Origin: SPDF01 sp963812085
Lineage (GTDB): Bacteria > Gemmatimonadota > Gemmatimonadetes > Gemmatimonadales > GWC2-71-9
Direction of reading: 5' to 3'
Assembly: GCA_963812085.1 (NCBI GenBank)
Contig: CAWETL010000004.1
Coordinates: 434,001-498,000 of the forward strand
DNA length: 64,000 bases
The notes below the pieces were generated by a model. It did not search any database. It was given only the letters and a program-made list of their open reading frames with translations, and had not been told where the DNA came from. Below, in pieces: positions 18,560 to 28,355 of this stretch (its first letter is position 1; each line of letters opens with the position of its first letter). The position numbers and the translations under genes were made by a program.

Positions 18560-19895
18560 CTAGTTTGTCTGTACCCATTTTGCATCGTAGGCTGTCAGTT
18601 GGGCTGGCGCTAAGCTGGTTTCAACGATGTACGTGCCTGGGGTTTCGGGGACTGTCCAGGTGAAACTGTATTCGCCGATTCCGTTTGCTGCTACGTTTAT
18701 TGTTTGAAAATCAAAATAGCCATAATCGCCAAAACCCGAGACTGTTAGCGTCAAAATGCCCTCTAATGCTGGGTTATCCTGATTAAGCACAATAACCGAA
18801 AGCGTTAACGATTGTCCTTTTGCATAAACGCCTTGGTTTGGCTGAACACACAAGAGAAGGTGCGTATTACCCCACAACGGATGATCGTTTAGCCAGTTAA
18901 AAATTTGCATCTCCCTACCCTTAATCAAGTTGGAGCGTCGTGGACCAACACCCGGCACTTCAACATACTTCACCAGTATAGCCGCGTGCACTCAAACTCT
19001 GGTTCAGAGAACGCGACTGACTCACGCTTAACTACTGGATCAGCTGATCCATGAGTAATCATCACGGGCGTGTGAATGAACCGCACCTCATTTCCCAATG
19101 CACTCTCATTTGCATAAACCTGAGGGACCTGCACCGGAGTCCCACCGTAAGCCGCCACTAAGTGAAGTCCTGTAACCTGAGTGTCATCATTGTAAAACTG
19201 GGTGAAATTCGCTATTCCGTGAATGTCAACCAAACTCGCGACAACTTGATGGTTGAACATGGCGTACTTGAGTGCTCCGCCTCCGCCCATGCTGTTCCCC
19301 ATGACATGTACATGGCTGGCATCAACGCAGTAGCTGCCTTTCAACTGAGTTCAGAATATCTGTAATGTCCCGCCTTGACGGTTCAGTGTACCAATTGTCA
19401 TAGTCACCGCGGTTTTCGCGGCATTCAACAGCAGCAACAATCCACGTGTGGTTTTGGAAAACTTTACGCATCTCCGGAGCGTATGTCGGATCCGAATACC
19501 TGTATCGACTTGCTCCATAACCATGCAAAAAGAAGACAAGCGGCGTCGGAGCAGAAACATCAAAATTATCAGGCATATCAAGCCAATAAGTTCTTGTGCT
19601 GCCATCTAAGTCGACGTCAAACGTTTTGTCTCCTCTGAAAACACTAATGGTAATTATTCTCTTTTCGCTAATGCTGCTCATGCGACACCGTCGGTGCAGT
19701 TTATCCACCACCACCAATTACCATTTGGAATCGGCAAGTGCTGGCGTCACCGTTGTGAGAGACCCGTTAACTACGTTAATCTTGGTGGCAAAAACGCTTG
19801 ATAGGACGCATTCTGCAGCCACAAAGAACAATTAAACGTCAACTGACTAGGATGAGCAACTGCAAATTTGAAATCAGGCATATTATCCACAGTGG
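18560..19895 (-). pseudogene. Secreted alpha/beta-hydrolase (esterase) with Ig-like N-part and C-terminal beta domain, frameshifted
   Basis: Read downwards: an Ig-like stretch (MPDFKFAVAHPSQLTFNCSL, NWWWWINCTDGVA), then the hydrolase with oxyanion FFLHGYG, nucleophile GNSMGGG, GSADPVV (acid) and a damaged GVG-H-D region (His), then the C-terminal domain QGVYAKGQSLTLSVIVLNQD ending LTAYDAKWVQTN. Frame changes are needed near 19700, 19335, 18975 and 18930. The fold resembles polyhydroxybutyrate-depolymerase/feruloyl-esterase-like secreted enzymes. It may even be continuous with the phosphoesterase ending at 19896, which would make one multi-enzyme surface protein. Confidence 0.65.
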
Positions 19896-20945
19896 TTATG
19901 CATCATCAGGAGATTGCAGACTAACCAAAAACCCTTCACCTGAGCCTGTCATATCGTAATCCAACGTAAACTGGCTATCTGCGTCATTCTCGTAGCTGTT
20001 GAGGTATGGCGAAAACGTCGTCACGTAGATCTTATCTTGGGAAGGACTAGAATCTAAGAATTCGCAAGAAACCGTTTCCACCGTTAGCTCTTGCCTGGTA
20101 ATCCGCCAAAAGCTGAGGACACAACATGACCATTCTACCGTGTCGACTCTCGTCTCGCCTTCGGCGAATGATTGTGACCGCAGAGAACAAGAAAGACCTG
20201 ATCAGCATGAGGCTGCCACAAACCTGCTCCATATGTTGCCCCCAACTGTTGAACGAGCTTCCAGCTATTTCAGATAGTCATGGGTGGTAACGATTACCCT
20301 TCTATCTGGATAGCCGCTATTGTGCTGTTAGCCCACGCAGAGCACAGCATCGCTTGGATGATACTGAAAATGAAAAATCAAGTAGTCATCTCCTCCACCC
20401 GAAAACAACTCATAATTGTTCGCGTTGCTGCTTCGAGTAGTGACCGCCATACCAAATTTTGCCTGTGAATCGGCTGTACCCAAAAAACGTGTAGTTGTAA
20501 GTTTCCGCCAGAAGTTGCCATCATGGTTTCCAGGCAAAACAGCCCAAGGCACATGACCATCCAACTTGCTCAGGCTGCGATTCGCGTTCTGCCACTGAGA
20601 CCGACCACATTTTGATTCACTATGTCTCCTTCATGCGTGACGAATACTACATTCAAGTTCTCTGCCTCATTGACAATCCACTGAGTCTGATTGTCAAATA
20701 TCCCCGGGTAACTTTCACTGTAAAACTGAGTGTCCGGCAAGACTACAACCGTGAAATTCTCAGTAGGACCCGCTCCCAAAGCTTGCATATCAAATTCAGC
20801 TGTGGCTACACCCGCTGGGTATCCTGCAAACCTTGGAAAAGGACCGCTGAACAAGACGCAACAATCAGCAAGCAGACGGCAAACCCCCACAGAAGCAGTT
20901 CCCAGCGCCGAATCCACCTATCTGCCTCCCACAGAAGTAATCCAA
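19896..20945 (-). pseudogene. Calcineurin-like metallophosphoesterase, frameshifted
   Basis: Pieces in order: a membrane or signal segment (RWELLLWGFAVCLLIVASC, about 20930-20860), FTVVVLPDTQFYSESYPGIF, THEGDIVNQNVV, then after a shift near 20605 WAVLPGNHDGNFW, then RVIVTTHDYLK and VLCGHNH after further shifts, ending YDMTGSGEGFLVSLQSPDDA. The metal-binding Asp, GD, GNHD, H and GHNH motifs are all present, so the enzyme was once complete. At least four shifts are required and no clean start codon is visible. Neighbouring genes at 21-30 kb need no such repair. Confidence 0.65.
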
Positions 20946-21304
20946 AAAACAAAACTTAAAGATTCACAATGGCAGCACCAGAAACCCCACTTACCGTAGA
21001 AAAACTTACTTATGAGCCACTTGAGCCCTTTGCGAGATGGCAAATGCCACAGACCTTCTCCCAATCAAACCCACGAACAAGACAATGCAACTAGTCTCTT
21101 CTGCAGACGACAATATGAACCATATTTCAAACTCAACAATACTCCTTCAAGAAGATTCAATTTAGATCAACCCAAACAGCATCATTAGCCCTAAACACCA
21201 CAAGTTACCTGAACCATGACGGTTAAAGTCAGAGTTGAAAAGAAAATCAGGTTCAACCGATTCATCACAGTCACCGAAAAGTCAACGCCTGCCCAAGCAC
21301 GCTC
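20946..21304. other. Intergenic, no gene recognised
   Basis: About 360 bases between two - strand genes. No reading frame with family features, repeat or RNA gene was recognised. The promoter of the phosphoesterase gene is expected here. Confidence 0.5.
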
Positions 21305-21967
21305 TTATCGTAGGCTGGCGTCGTTGGGGTAACCTCGGCTCTCCCAGTACCCCCGATAATCCAAATCGTCTGATAGCTCAATTTGAACTATCCATTTAAT
21401 CCACTTATACCCATATTGACTCTCTGCAACCAACATAAAAGGGAACCCTCTTACAGGCGGAATTTCTAACCCATTCATCTTGTACGCCAACAATATGTTA
21501 TTGTCTTTTACGTATTCAATCGGGAAAGAAGTGGAGTAGCCATCAACTGCATACAAAATCACAACTTTTGCTTCTGGCTGGACACCAACTTCATTAAACA
21601 TGTCTTTAAGCAAGATGCCTTCCCAGAGAATCTTTACACTCCAACCCTCCACACAGTGCAACGTAACAACTTTCTCGTATTTCTGGTGGTTCACAACCTC
21701 GTCATACGTATACAATTTTGGGGCATCGACTAGCCCTGTAACGTTTAATTTGTAGGTTGTCTTGTCGATGATTTGGGGTCCTTTGATAGAGTTCTCCCTA
21801 AAATCGTTAATTGCCGAAAGATCTTCTCCTTGATACTCCTGAATCTCACTGGGAAGCAAAGGTTTGGGCAATGTAGACAACCAGTAAACGCCGAAAACAA
21901 AGCCAGCTAAGACGCTGACAAGAAGCAAGGCAACTATAGTCTTTTTGTTCTGGCTAAAAATCTTCAT
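21305..21967 (-). CDS. Molybdopterin-dependent oxidoreductase (sulfite-oxidase/MsrP-like)
   Basis: I chose ATG 21967, giving 220 residues with an N-terminal signal/anchor (KKTIVALLLVSVLAGFVFGVYWL). A longer frame starts at 22108 but adds 47 untypical residues. YKLNVTGLVDAPKLYTYDEV, VTLHCVEGWSVKILWEGI (Cys105, the expected molybdenum ligand), DGYSTSFPIEYV, PPVRGFPFMLVAESQYGYK and WIKWIVQIEL are the hallmarks of the oxidoreductase molybdopterin-binding domain. The protein is extracytoplasmic. Small versions without heme resemble MsrP/YedY; the substrate is unknown. Confidence 0.85.
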   Translation of the reverse strand: MKIFSQNKKTIVALLLVSVLAGFVFGVYWLSTLPKPLLPSEIQEYQGEDLSAINDFRENSIKGPQIIDKTTYKLNVTGLVDAPKLYTYDEVVNHQKYEKVVTLHCVEGWSVKILWEGILLKDMFNEVGVQPEAKVVILYAVDGYSTSFPIEYVKDNNILLAYKMNGLEIPPVRGFPFMLVAESQYGYKWIKWIVQIELSDDLDYRGYWESRGYPNDASLR

Positions 21968-22259
21968 CCTGAACAATAAAATGTTGCTTCGCCACATATT
22001 TATAACTACCCAAAAACGTGCGCTATTTCCAAACATAGAACACACGCACTCTTCTATGGTAACAAGGAACGCATTTTTGAAAAGCAATCTTTCGCTAAAA
22101 GTTTGCACATTTATCTGTTCATAATGAAAAAAGGAGTCAACGCGGCTCCGCTATCTAAAAGATATCGAAACACGCGATAACTCTTAACTACTAAGAAGAT
22201 CAAGACAAAAACAAGTAAATTTATCTACATGTATACAAATATATAGTAAATGATCACTT

Positions 22260-22469
22260 ATGAACGAGACAACAACGATTCGGGTTTCAAAGAAAACCGC
22301 ACAGACGCTTGAACACCAACGGGAAAAACTAAACGCAAAAAACCTCGATGAAACAATACAAATACTAGTTAAGAAACAGCGCAAGGCAATTCTAGACAAA
22401 GGATTTGGAATCGCCAGAAATCAAATAAAACCCTTTACCGAGGAAGATCGCGGTGAAGATCGTTATTGA
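22260..22469 (+). CDS. VapB-like ribbon-helix-helix antitoxin
   Basis: A 69-residue protein whose N-terminus (TTTIRVSKKTAQTLEHQREK, NLDETIQILVKKQRK) has the beta-strand plus two-helix RHH pattern. The tail PFTEEDRGEDRY would bind the toxin. It overlaps the PIN gene by 17 bases. AT-rich leader with TATA-like runs at 22235-22250. Confidence 0.85.
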   Translation: MNETTTIRVSKKTAQTLEHQREKLNAKNLDETIQILVKKQRKAILDKGFGIARNQIKPFTEEDRGEDRY

Positions 22470-22860
22470 TACCTACGCATGGATTGAACTGCTGATAGGC
22501 AGCGAAAAAGGCAACAAAGTAAAAGAGTTAATCGAAAACGCTGAAGAAGCATATACTCCAAGCACAGTTTTAGCCGAAACTGCCCGAAAATTTCTCAGAG
22601 AAGGCACCGACGAAAAAACCATCAACTCATGGCTTGAAGTAATCACCGCTGCCTCAGTAATAACTCAAATAGATTCAAAAACAGCCCTTGAAGCAGCAAA
22701 ATGCCAGATAGTACTCGACAAAAAAGCAAAAAAATCCAAACAAAACAGTCCAAGCTTATTCGACGCCATTGTATATGCCACCGCCAAAATAAATCAATGT
22801 AAAATCATCACCGGAGACGAACACTTTAGGAATCTGCCAGAAACAATCTGGATCGACTAA
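22453..22860 (+). CDS. VapC PIN-domain toxin
   Basis: GTG 22453 lies inside the antitoxin gene. In the 135 residues, MKIVIDTYAWIELLIGSEKG carries the first Asp, TPSTVLAETARKF the Glu, SPSLFDAIVYATAKIN the second Asp and IITGDEHFRNLPE the last Asp. It is a complete PIN ribonuclease. Together with the RHH protein it forms a type II system. Confidence 0.88.
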   Translation: MKIVIDTYAWIELLIGSEKGNKVKELIENAEEAYTPSTVLAETARKFLREGTDEKTINSWLEVITAASVITQIDSKTALEAAKCQIVLDKKAKKSKQNSPSLFDAIVYATAKINQCKIITGDEHFRNLPETIWID

Positions 22861-22942
22861 CCCCCGCAGCAAAACAGTACACTTGCATTCACTCCATACG
22901 ATAATATGAACTGTTTTTCAATCCCAAAAAAACCCTAAAGGC

Positions 22943-25213
22943 TCACGTTGCCTCAACCCATACTGCATCGTAAGCTGTCAAAGCCGCAGGAACCGTACTC
23001 ACTTCCATAACGTAGGTTCCAGCAACGTTTGGAATACTCCAGCTAAACCCGTATTCTCCAACGGTATCAGCAGCCACGTTTATCGATTGAAAGTCGTAAT
23101 AGTAGTAGTTGTTTGGACCGGTGACGGTTAGGGTTAGAGTTGAATTCAGAGGCGGATTCAACTGGTTAAACACGGTTACCCTGAAAGTCACAGACTGCCC
23201 CATAGAATAGGTAGCCCCTGAAGGTTCAGAATTTAATAGGAGATGCACTGGTTTTGCGATGCTCCGCAAGGCTGCTTCGGCATTTACTAGTCCCCACCCA
23301 AACGTGTTATCTCTGCCAGCAGACCCCAAATCATCGGCCGTTGACTGCAAAGCGCTTCGTACCTCATCAGGAGTTAGTGTAGGGTCTCGAGCCAAGAGCA
23401 GTGCAGCAACTCCCGAAACATGCGGCGTAGCCATCGAGGTTCCTTGATAGAAATAATAGGCCCAATTTACCGTAGTATTGCCAAAAGTATTCTGCAAGAC
23501 CCCATCCGGGTAGCCGTCACCATTCTGGTCAACTCCCGTGTTTCCGCCTGGAGCAACCATGTCCAGGGAAGACCCATAATTTGAGTAGGGCGCCCGCGAT
23601 TCATTGTACTGCGTAGCCCCCACAGCGATGACGTAGGCATCATAAGCAGCTGGATAATCACAAGCGGGGTCCCCAATTCCATCTGTTCCACCATTACCGC
23701 TGGCAGCACAAACCACAACACCATTATTATACGCGTAGGCCACAGCACTTTGCAAAGCGGATGACCCAGGACCTCCCAAACTCAAACTGATAACGTCAGC
23801 GCCATTGTCCACCGCATAGCGAATACCCGCAGCCACTCCATCCAGTGATCCAGTACCCGCAGAATTCAGAACCTTCACAGGCATAATTGTAGTCCCAAAA
23901 GCAACCCCAGCCACACCCAACCCGTTGTTTGTAGTCTGAGCAATCGTCCCAGCAACATGAGTTCCATGGCCATTGTCATCATTAGGATGGGCATCGGAAT
24001 TAATGAAGTCCCAACCATCAACATCATCTACAAAACCGTTTCCGTCATTATCTACCCCATCTCCAGCAACCTCATCCGCATTAAGCCAGAAACAGGTTCC
24101 AGCTAAATCAGGCGCCCGCTCGTACCGCGTGGTCTCCCAAGACCCAGCACCAGACTCAACATTATCATAAAAAAGCGTCCCCGAACCATCCGTCAACCTG
24201 ATTTCATCAACAAAAAGCGCGCCATCAGAATTAAACCCACCATCCTCATCACTGTATGAGTCGTCACTGAAAACTCTGAAACGAACCAAAATATTGCTTC
24301 CCTTATAGGTCGACAAATCAACAGAATCCGCCCTCCACCTTACCTGTCCCAACGTTGAAGGTCCCGTGTAACTCTTTAACTGAGTCCAACTCAAACCCCC
24401 ATTGGATGAAACCTCTACATACGCATAATCATAACCGTTCTCCAAATGCTGGCGATACTGGTACGAAAAAGTAACGGTTCCGGTGGCCGAAACTAAATCA
24501 AATGCATGTTGCAAATACTCCTTCCAACTATTTCCATACCCCGGCGGAGTAGAAGAAACACCGTAAAGATCAGTCCACGCAGCCGGAGCCGAAGTCACTC
24601 CACACCACCAAGAACTCCCTGAGTACGCCTTGTAAGTACTAATATGCCAATAGGAAGGCGCAACATGATTCTCGTAAGCCACGCCAGTATCAACCACAGC
24701 CACCACAACCCCTGCTGCACCCCTCGAAAGATCCCAAGCTTTCTCCATTCCGATTCCGCCGTAAACGGGATTGTCCAAATGCCACTGGTACCCGTAAACC
24801 GGATCATTAGGAACCAACGATGTCTGATAGTAATAATTCGGTTCTGCAAACTCCACCAACGGATTTTTCCCCAACAAATCCGCCCACTCCTCAACAGATC
24901 GCGAAGCTGGCATTCTCCACCGCTTAACCTGATTCAAAACTCCTAAACCAACATCCTCCGCACCAAAAACTCCCCTCAAACCAGCAACATCAACATCAGA
25001 TGTTCCACTTTTGAACTTAACAAGTAACTCGCCAGGAACATACTTGTCACCAAAATCCAGACGGTCAATATCTGATTTAGTGTAGATAGGCAACTGTGCC
25101 GCGGACAAGTCAGTTTCTACGGGTGAGGGTTCAAACGGAAAACCCATCAAAGGTAAAACAGGTACGGCTACAAACAGAAGAACCAGCAATAACGCCAAGA
25201 ATCGCCGTTTCAC
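22943..25213 (-). CDS. Secreted subtilisin-family (S8) protease with an inserted domain
   Basis: A 756-residue protein. Signal peptide 1-25; inhibitor I9-like propeptide about 58-130 (YVPGELLVKFKSG); catalytic Asp175 in VAVVDTGVA, His416 in NGHGTHVAGT, oxyanion Asn507 in AASGNGG and Ser593 in GTSMATPHVSG. Between Asp175 and His416 there are about 240 residues instead of the usual 35-45: a jelly-roll-like domain (TVTFSYQYRQ, YAYVEVSSNGGLSWTQLKSY, LVRFRVFSDD, ALFVDEIRL) and a DNDGNGFVDD calcium-loop sequence. Residues about 660-756 form the C-terminal beta domain ending LTAYDAVWVEAT, shared with other proteins here. It is uninterrupted and probably active outside the cell. Confidence 0.92.
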   Translation of the reverse strand: MKRRFLALLLVLLFVAVPVLPLMGFPFEPSPVETDLSAAQLPIYTKSDIDRLDFGDKYVPGELLVKFKSGTSDVDVAGLRGVFGAEDVGLGVLNQVKRWRMPASRSVEEWADLLGKNPLVEFAEPNYYYQTSLVPNDPVYGYQWHLDNPVYGGIGMEKAWDLSRGAAGVVVAVVDTGVAYENHVAPSYWHISTYKAYSGSSWWCGVTSAPAAWTDLYGVSSTPPGYGNSWKEYLQHAFDLVSATGTVTFSYQYRQHLENGYDYAYVEVSSNGGLSWTQLKSYTGPSTLGQVRWRADSVDLSTYKGSNILVRFRVFSDDSYSDEDGGFNSDGALFVDEIRLTDGSGTLFYDNVESGAGSWETTRYERAPDLAGTCFWLNADEVAGDGVDNDGNGFVDDVDGWDFINSDAHPNDDNGHGTHVAGTIAQTTNNGLGVAGVAFGTTIMPVKVLNSAGTGSLDGVAAGIRYAVDNGADVISLSLGGPGSSALQSAVAYAYNNGVVVCAASGNGGTDGIGDPACDYPAAYDAYVIAVGATQYNESRAPYSNYGSSLDMVAPGGNTGVDQNGDGYPDGVLQNTFGNTTVNWAYYFYQGTSMATPHVSGVAALLLARDPTLTPDEVRSALQSTADDLGSAGRDNTFGWGLVNAEAALRSIAKPVHLLLNSEPSGATYSMGQSVTFRVTVFNQLNPPLNSTLTLTVTGPNNYYYYDFQSINVAADTVGEYGFSWSIPNVAGTYVMEVSTVPAALTAYDAVWVEAT

Positions 25214-25371
25214 CGAATCCCCACCAAGTTCATCCTATAGCCGCGGTCATAAATAGCTTATTCCAATCCAAGTATTCACCTTCTACTCGAACAGCTAAAC
25301 GATAGAGGGCGCTTTGGGTACATCCTCGCCTCCCCAGACCCAACTTCGCGCGCGCCAAGTTATTGGAAAGA

Positions 25372-25460
25372 GAGCATTAGAAATGGAAAATACGTTTTTG
25401 TTCATCTGTTTGTCTTTGCCATAAACAATTCGTTCTAGTCACCCAAATCTGAATGCGTTT
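25372..25460. repeat. Terminase-downstream repeat, copy B
   Basis: GAGCATTAGAAATGGAAAAT, ACGTTTTTGTTCA and TCACCCAAATCTGAATGCG match copies A (11644) and C (32831). The - strand keeps only the last terminase codons (NAFRFG, stop). It occupies most of the 25214-25492 gap; no terminase gene body remains. Confidence 0.65.
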
Positions 25461-25492
25461 CTTCGTCATCCCAAACCAATTCAATATGAACA

Positions 25493-25975
25493 TCAAGTCC
25501 AATAGTAAATCACCAGAATGATGCCAGCTACAATCAACAAAATCCCAGGGACTAGAAAAATGTACTTGTAGAAATAATAGTAGCTTTTTATCAAGATTTG
25601 CTCGTCGTTAGGGATGGAAATATCAAGGTTTCTAATCTGTAAACCATAAACGCCGCTTTCTGGAATTTCTAAGGCAATAACACCATTTCCGTCAATTATC
25701 ACTTCTTTAGTGACATTTGCCACGTTACTGTCCACCACTTGAGCAGAAATTTTGTTGTCTCCACCATAAACAGAAACGTCCAATTTGACATAAGAGCCTG
25801 CAACAAAATAGCCAACTTCCTGAATCCAAGTTGCACCGTTTGCCAAATTAGGTCTTGACTCATAATAAGCAGACGAGTGAAGGAAAGTCTGGAATGGCAG
25901 AAAACTTGCAGCAACGAGAACTATACCTAATATGATGATTGAAATGCTCCATTTCAAAGGTAAGGTAAGCTGCAT
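25493..25975 (-). CDS. Membrane protein of unknown function with two membrane segments
   Basis: A 160-residue protein. TM1 is SISIIILGIVLVAASFLPF near the N-terminus and TM2 is IFLVPGILLIVAGIILVIYY at the C-terminus. Between them is an about 90-residue beta-rich external part (VGYFVAGSYVKLDVSVYGG, DGNGVIALEIPESGVYGLQI). No family recognised. Alone on the - strand next to the AbrB-PhoU gene. Confidence 0.7.
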   Translation of the reverse strand: MQLTLPLKWSISIIILGIVLVAASFLPFQTFLHSSAYYESRPNLANGATWIQEVGYFVAGSYVKLDVSVYGGDNKISAQVVDSNVANVTKEVIIDGNGVIALEIPESGVYGLQIRNLDISIPNDEQILIKSYYYFYKYIFLVPGILLIVAGIILVIYYWT

Positions 25976-26097
25976 AGATTTTCATATAGTTGATTAACAT
26001 ATAATGCTTTGTAAGGGAGCGCTCAAACCCCCAAACGAGTTCATTTTCAGTGGGAAACGCGTTTGCCCAAGTTTTTTCCGAGCTTGTTGATGAAGTG

Positions 26098-27132
26098 CTA
26101 AATTGAAAGTTTGAATGCTCGGTTTACTGCTATCTCAGCAATGTTCACGGTGCATTCCGCAATTTTTTTTATGTCATCACGGATAGAGCACATGGCACAA
26201 ACCAATTCAGCAGTTTTTGGCTCCCCCGTAAATGCTTTTGATGTTATCTCTACATCCATCTTCTCGATTTTCTTTTGACGCTTCATCAATTCAACAGAAA
26301 ATGGAACATCTTTCGAGAGAAACGCCGAGACTGACTTTGCATACAGATCAATCATTTCGCTGCCCGCCACTACCATTAACTCAAGTACGTCATTTGGAAT
26401 CGTTTGCTGTCTTCCATCCAACATTATCAAGTGGCGAGTAATGTCTGCAGCATAATCTGCCGCACGTTTAATGTTATACGTCAACGATTGGTAGTCTAGG
26501 CAATCCAATGGATCTATGCGAAGTTCTGTCGCTAACACAGGGTTTTGGGCAGCATTGCGAAGTAAACGGATAATGAAAAAGGAAAATTGGTCCACGTCAT
26601 CGTCCAGAGAGTAAACAGTTTTCGCCAACGCCAAATCTCGGTTCTTTAATGAAGTTATGGCATCCTCACACATTGACTGGGAAATCAAATGCATTCTCTG
26701 CATGGCCTGTTCAAGCGAGGCTTTAGACTCATCTGTAAGACTCTGAATGTAAACACCCTTTGTATCTGACTCCATCACTCTCATGAAGAGCTTTCCTGCT
26801 ATGTTTCGAATTGCTTTTGATTGTTGGATTGAGAAAATCTTTTCAGAAACAAGCGTTATACCCGAGTAACCATTTAGGAAAGAGCCTATGATTTTTTGAG
26901 TTATTAGGCCGTCTTCTTCATTCTGACCGATGTTTAGAGTTATTTCTTTGGCGGGTGTTTTATTTTTGGTGCTTGGATAAATAATTAGGGAGCGATCTCC
27001 TTGAATGGCGAAGGAGATGGAGTCGCCTTTTTTTAAGTCGTTTAGTTGCATCCATTCTTTTGGTAGCGAAATTACTAGCGATGATTTTCCTAAAGACATG
27101 ACTTTTCTTTCCATGCTCTCCCTCTTCTTCAT
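26098..27132 (-). CDS. AbrB-PhoU family phosphate-uptake-type regulator
   Basis: A 344-residue protein. The N-terminus (RKVMSLGKSSLVISLPKEWM, LKKGDSISFAIQGDRSLIIYP) is an AbrB/SpoVT DNA-binding domain. The rest is two PhoU-like three-helix repeats rich in Glu/Asp (AMQRMHLISQSMCEDAITSL, YSLDDDVDQFSFFIIRLLRN, CAMCSIRDDIKKIAECTVNI). This fusion is common in archaea, often near phosphate transport genes, but here it is divergent from an NfnAB-like pair. The start is ATG 27132. A perfect palindrome lies 31 bases upstream and may be its operator. Confidence 0.88.
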   Translation of the reverse strand: MKKRESMERKVMSLGKSSLVISLPKEWMQLNDLKKGDSISFAIQGDRSLIIYPSTKNKTPAKEITLNIGQNEEDGLITQKIIGSFLNGYSGITLVSEKIFSIQQSKAIRNIAGKLFMRVMESDTKGVYIQSLTDESKASLEQAMQRMHLISQSMCEDAITSLKNRDLALAKTVYSLDDDVDQFSFFIIRLLRNAAQNPVLATELRIDPLDCLDYQSLTYNIKRAADYAADITRHLIMLDGRQQTIPNDVLELMVVAGSEMIDLYAKSVSAFLSKDVPFSVELMKRQKKIEKMDVEITSKAFTGEPKTAELVCAMCSIRDDIKKIAECTVNIAEIAVNRAFKLSI

Positions 27133-27162
27133 GACACACTTTGCTCTTCATATTCGAAGAAC

Positions 27163-27179
27163 GTATATATGATATATAC
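27163..27179. promoter_or_regulatory. Perfect 17-bp palindrome between divergent genes
   Basis: GTATATATGATATATAC: eight-base arms with a central G. It sits 31 bases upstream of the AbrB-PhoU start and could combine the TATA element with a binding site for this DNA-binding regulator. Confidence 0.5.
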
Positions 27180-27411
27180 TTTTGTTCAGAAGGAGAAGAG
27201 CAAGAGTTTCCGGTGTGACGATTTTTGATCATGACCATTAACCTGATTTGCCATTTCAAATTGAGTTTTTGTAACTAGGAATTGACTTGAACTGACAATT
27301 CATCCTATTTTTGAGTTTATTCTCAATTAAGCTGCAGTTTGTCTCTTACGCACCTGTTCGCGCCATGTTATGTTCCGTTAAGTCGTTTTAGGTATTGGTT
27401 ACAGAAACCTT

Positions 27412-27441
27412 AATAATATATACAGTATATACAGTATATAT
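27412..27441. promoter_or_regulatory. Iterated TATATACAG promoter/operator of the NfnA-like gene
   Basis: Two copies of TATATACAG run into TATATATGG just 12 bases before ATG 27453. The GTATATA core is shared with the palindrome at 27163, so one regulator may bind both sides of this 320-base divergent region. Confidence 0.45.
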
Positions 27442-27452
27442 GGTCTGGGATC

Positions 27453-28355
27453 ATGTCAAAACTTGAATCAATCAACAAATTCCCCGACGCAGAAACAGAA
27501 ACACACCAAATACTAAGCAAGCAACAGCTATCCCCACAAGTAACAAAGATCGATATCTACGCTCCAGAAATAGCAGAAAAAGCAAAAGCGGGACAATTCG
27601 TCATACTACGAGTAGACGACGAAGGAGAAAGAATACCACTCACTCTCGCCGCATGGGAAAACAAAACTGGCACAATCACACTAATATTCCAAGAAGTAGG
27701 CCTCTCCACAAAAAAACTAGGCTGCCTACAAATCAAAGATGAAATAATGAATTTGGCAGGACCACTCGGCCACCCAAGCGCCATCAAAAACTACGGAACA
27801 GCCGCCGTCGTCTGCGGAGGCGTCGGTACAGCAGCAGCCTACCCAATAGCCAAAGCACTAAAAGAAGCTGGAAACACAGTCATATCAATCATAGGCGCAA
27901 GAAACGAAGGCTTACTTATCTTAGAAGACGAAATGAAACAGGTCTCAGACGAACTCTACGTCTCTACAGACGACGGCTCAAAAGGACACAAAGGCTTTGT
28001 CAGCGACGTCCTAAAATGTCTGATCTCCAAAAAGTACAACTTCGACATAGTATACGCCATAGGCCCACCTATAATGATGAGAACCACATCAGAAGTTACC
28101 CGCCCATATGGCATCAAAACAATTGCCAGCCTCAACCCAATCATGGTTGACGGCATGGGCATGTGCGGCGCCTGTCGCGTATCCATCGGAGGCGAAACCA
28201 AATTTGCATGCCTCGACGGCCCAGAATTCGATGCCCACAGCACCAACTTTGACGAACTAATGGGACGCCTAAAACTTTACCCACCGGAAGAAAGACTGGC
28301 GCTAGATTTCCACGAAAAAATTCCAGGAGGAATATGCAAATGCAGACAACACTAA
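27453..28355 (+). CDS. FAD/NAD(P)-binding electron-transfer subunit (NfnA/SudB/PyrK-like)
   Basis: A 300-residue protein. Ferredoxin-reductase-like FAD domain: AKAGQFVILRVDDEGERIPL and LGCLQIKDEIMNLAGPLG; NAD(P) domain: AAVVCGGVGTAAAYPIAKAL. A C-terminal [2Fe-2S] cluster site reads VDGMGMCGACRVSIGGETKF, ACLDGPEFDAH and GGICKCRQH. This is the small subunit of NADH-dependent ferredoxin:NADP oxidoreductase or sulfide dehydrogenase. It overlaps the GltD-like gene by 22 bases. The complex would exchange electrons between ferredoxin, NADH and NADPH in the cytoplasm. Confidence 0.88.
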   Translation: MSKLESINKFPDAETETHQILSKQQLSPQVTKIDIYAPEIAEKAKAGQFVILRVDDEGERIPLTLAAWENKTGTITLIFQEVGLSTKKLGCLQIKDEIMNLAGPLGHPSAIKNYGTAAVVCGGVGTAAAYPIAKALKEAGNTVISIIGARNEGLLILEDEMKQVSDELYVSTDDGSKGHKGFVSDVLKCLISKKYNFDIVYAIGPPIMMRTTSEVTRPYGIKTIASLNPIMVDGMGMCGACRVSIGGETKFACLDGPEFDAHSTNFDELMGRLKLYPPEERLALDFHEKIPGGICKCRQH

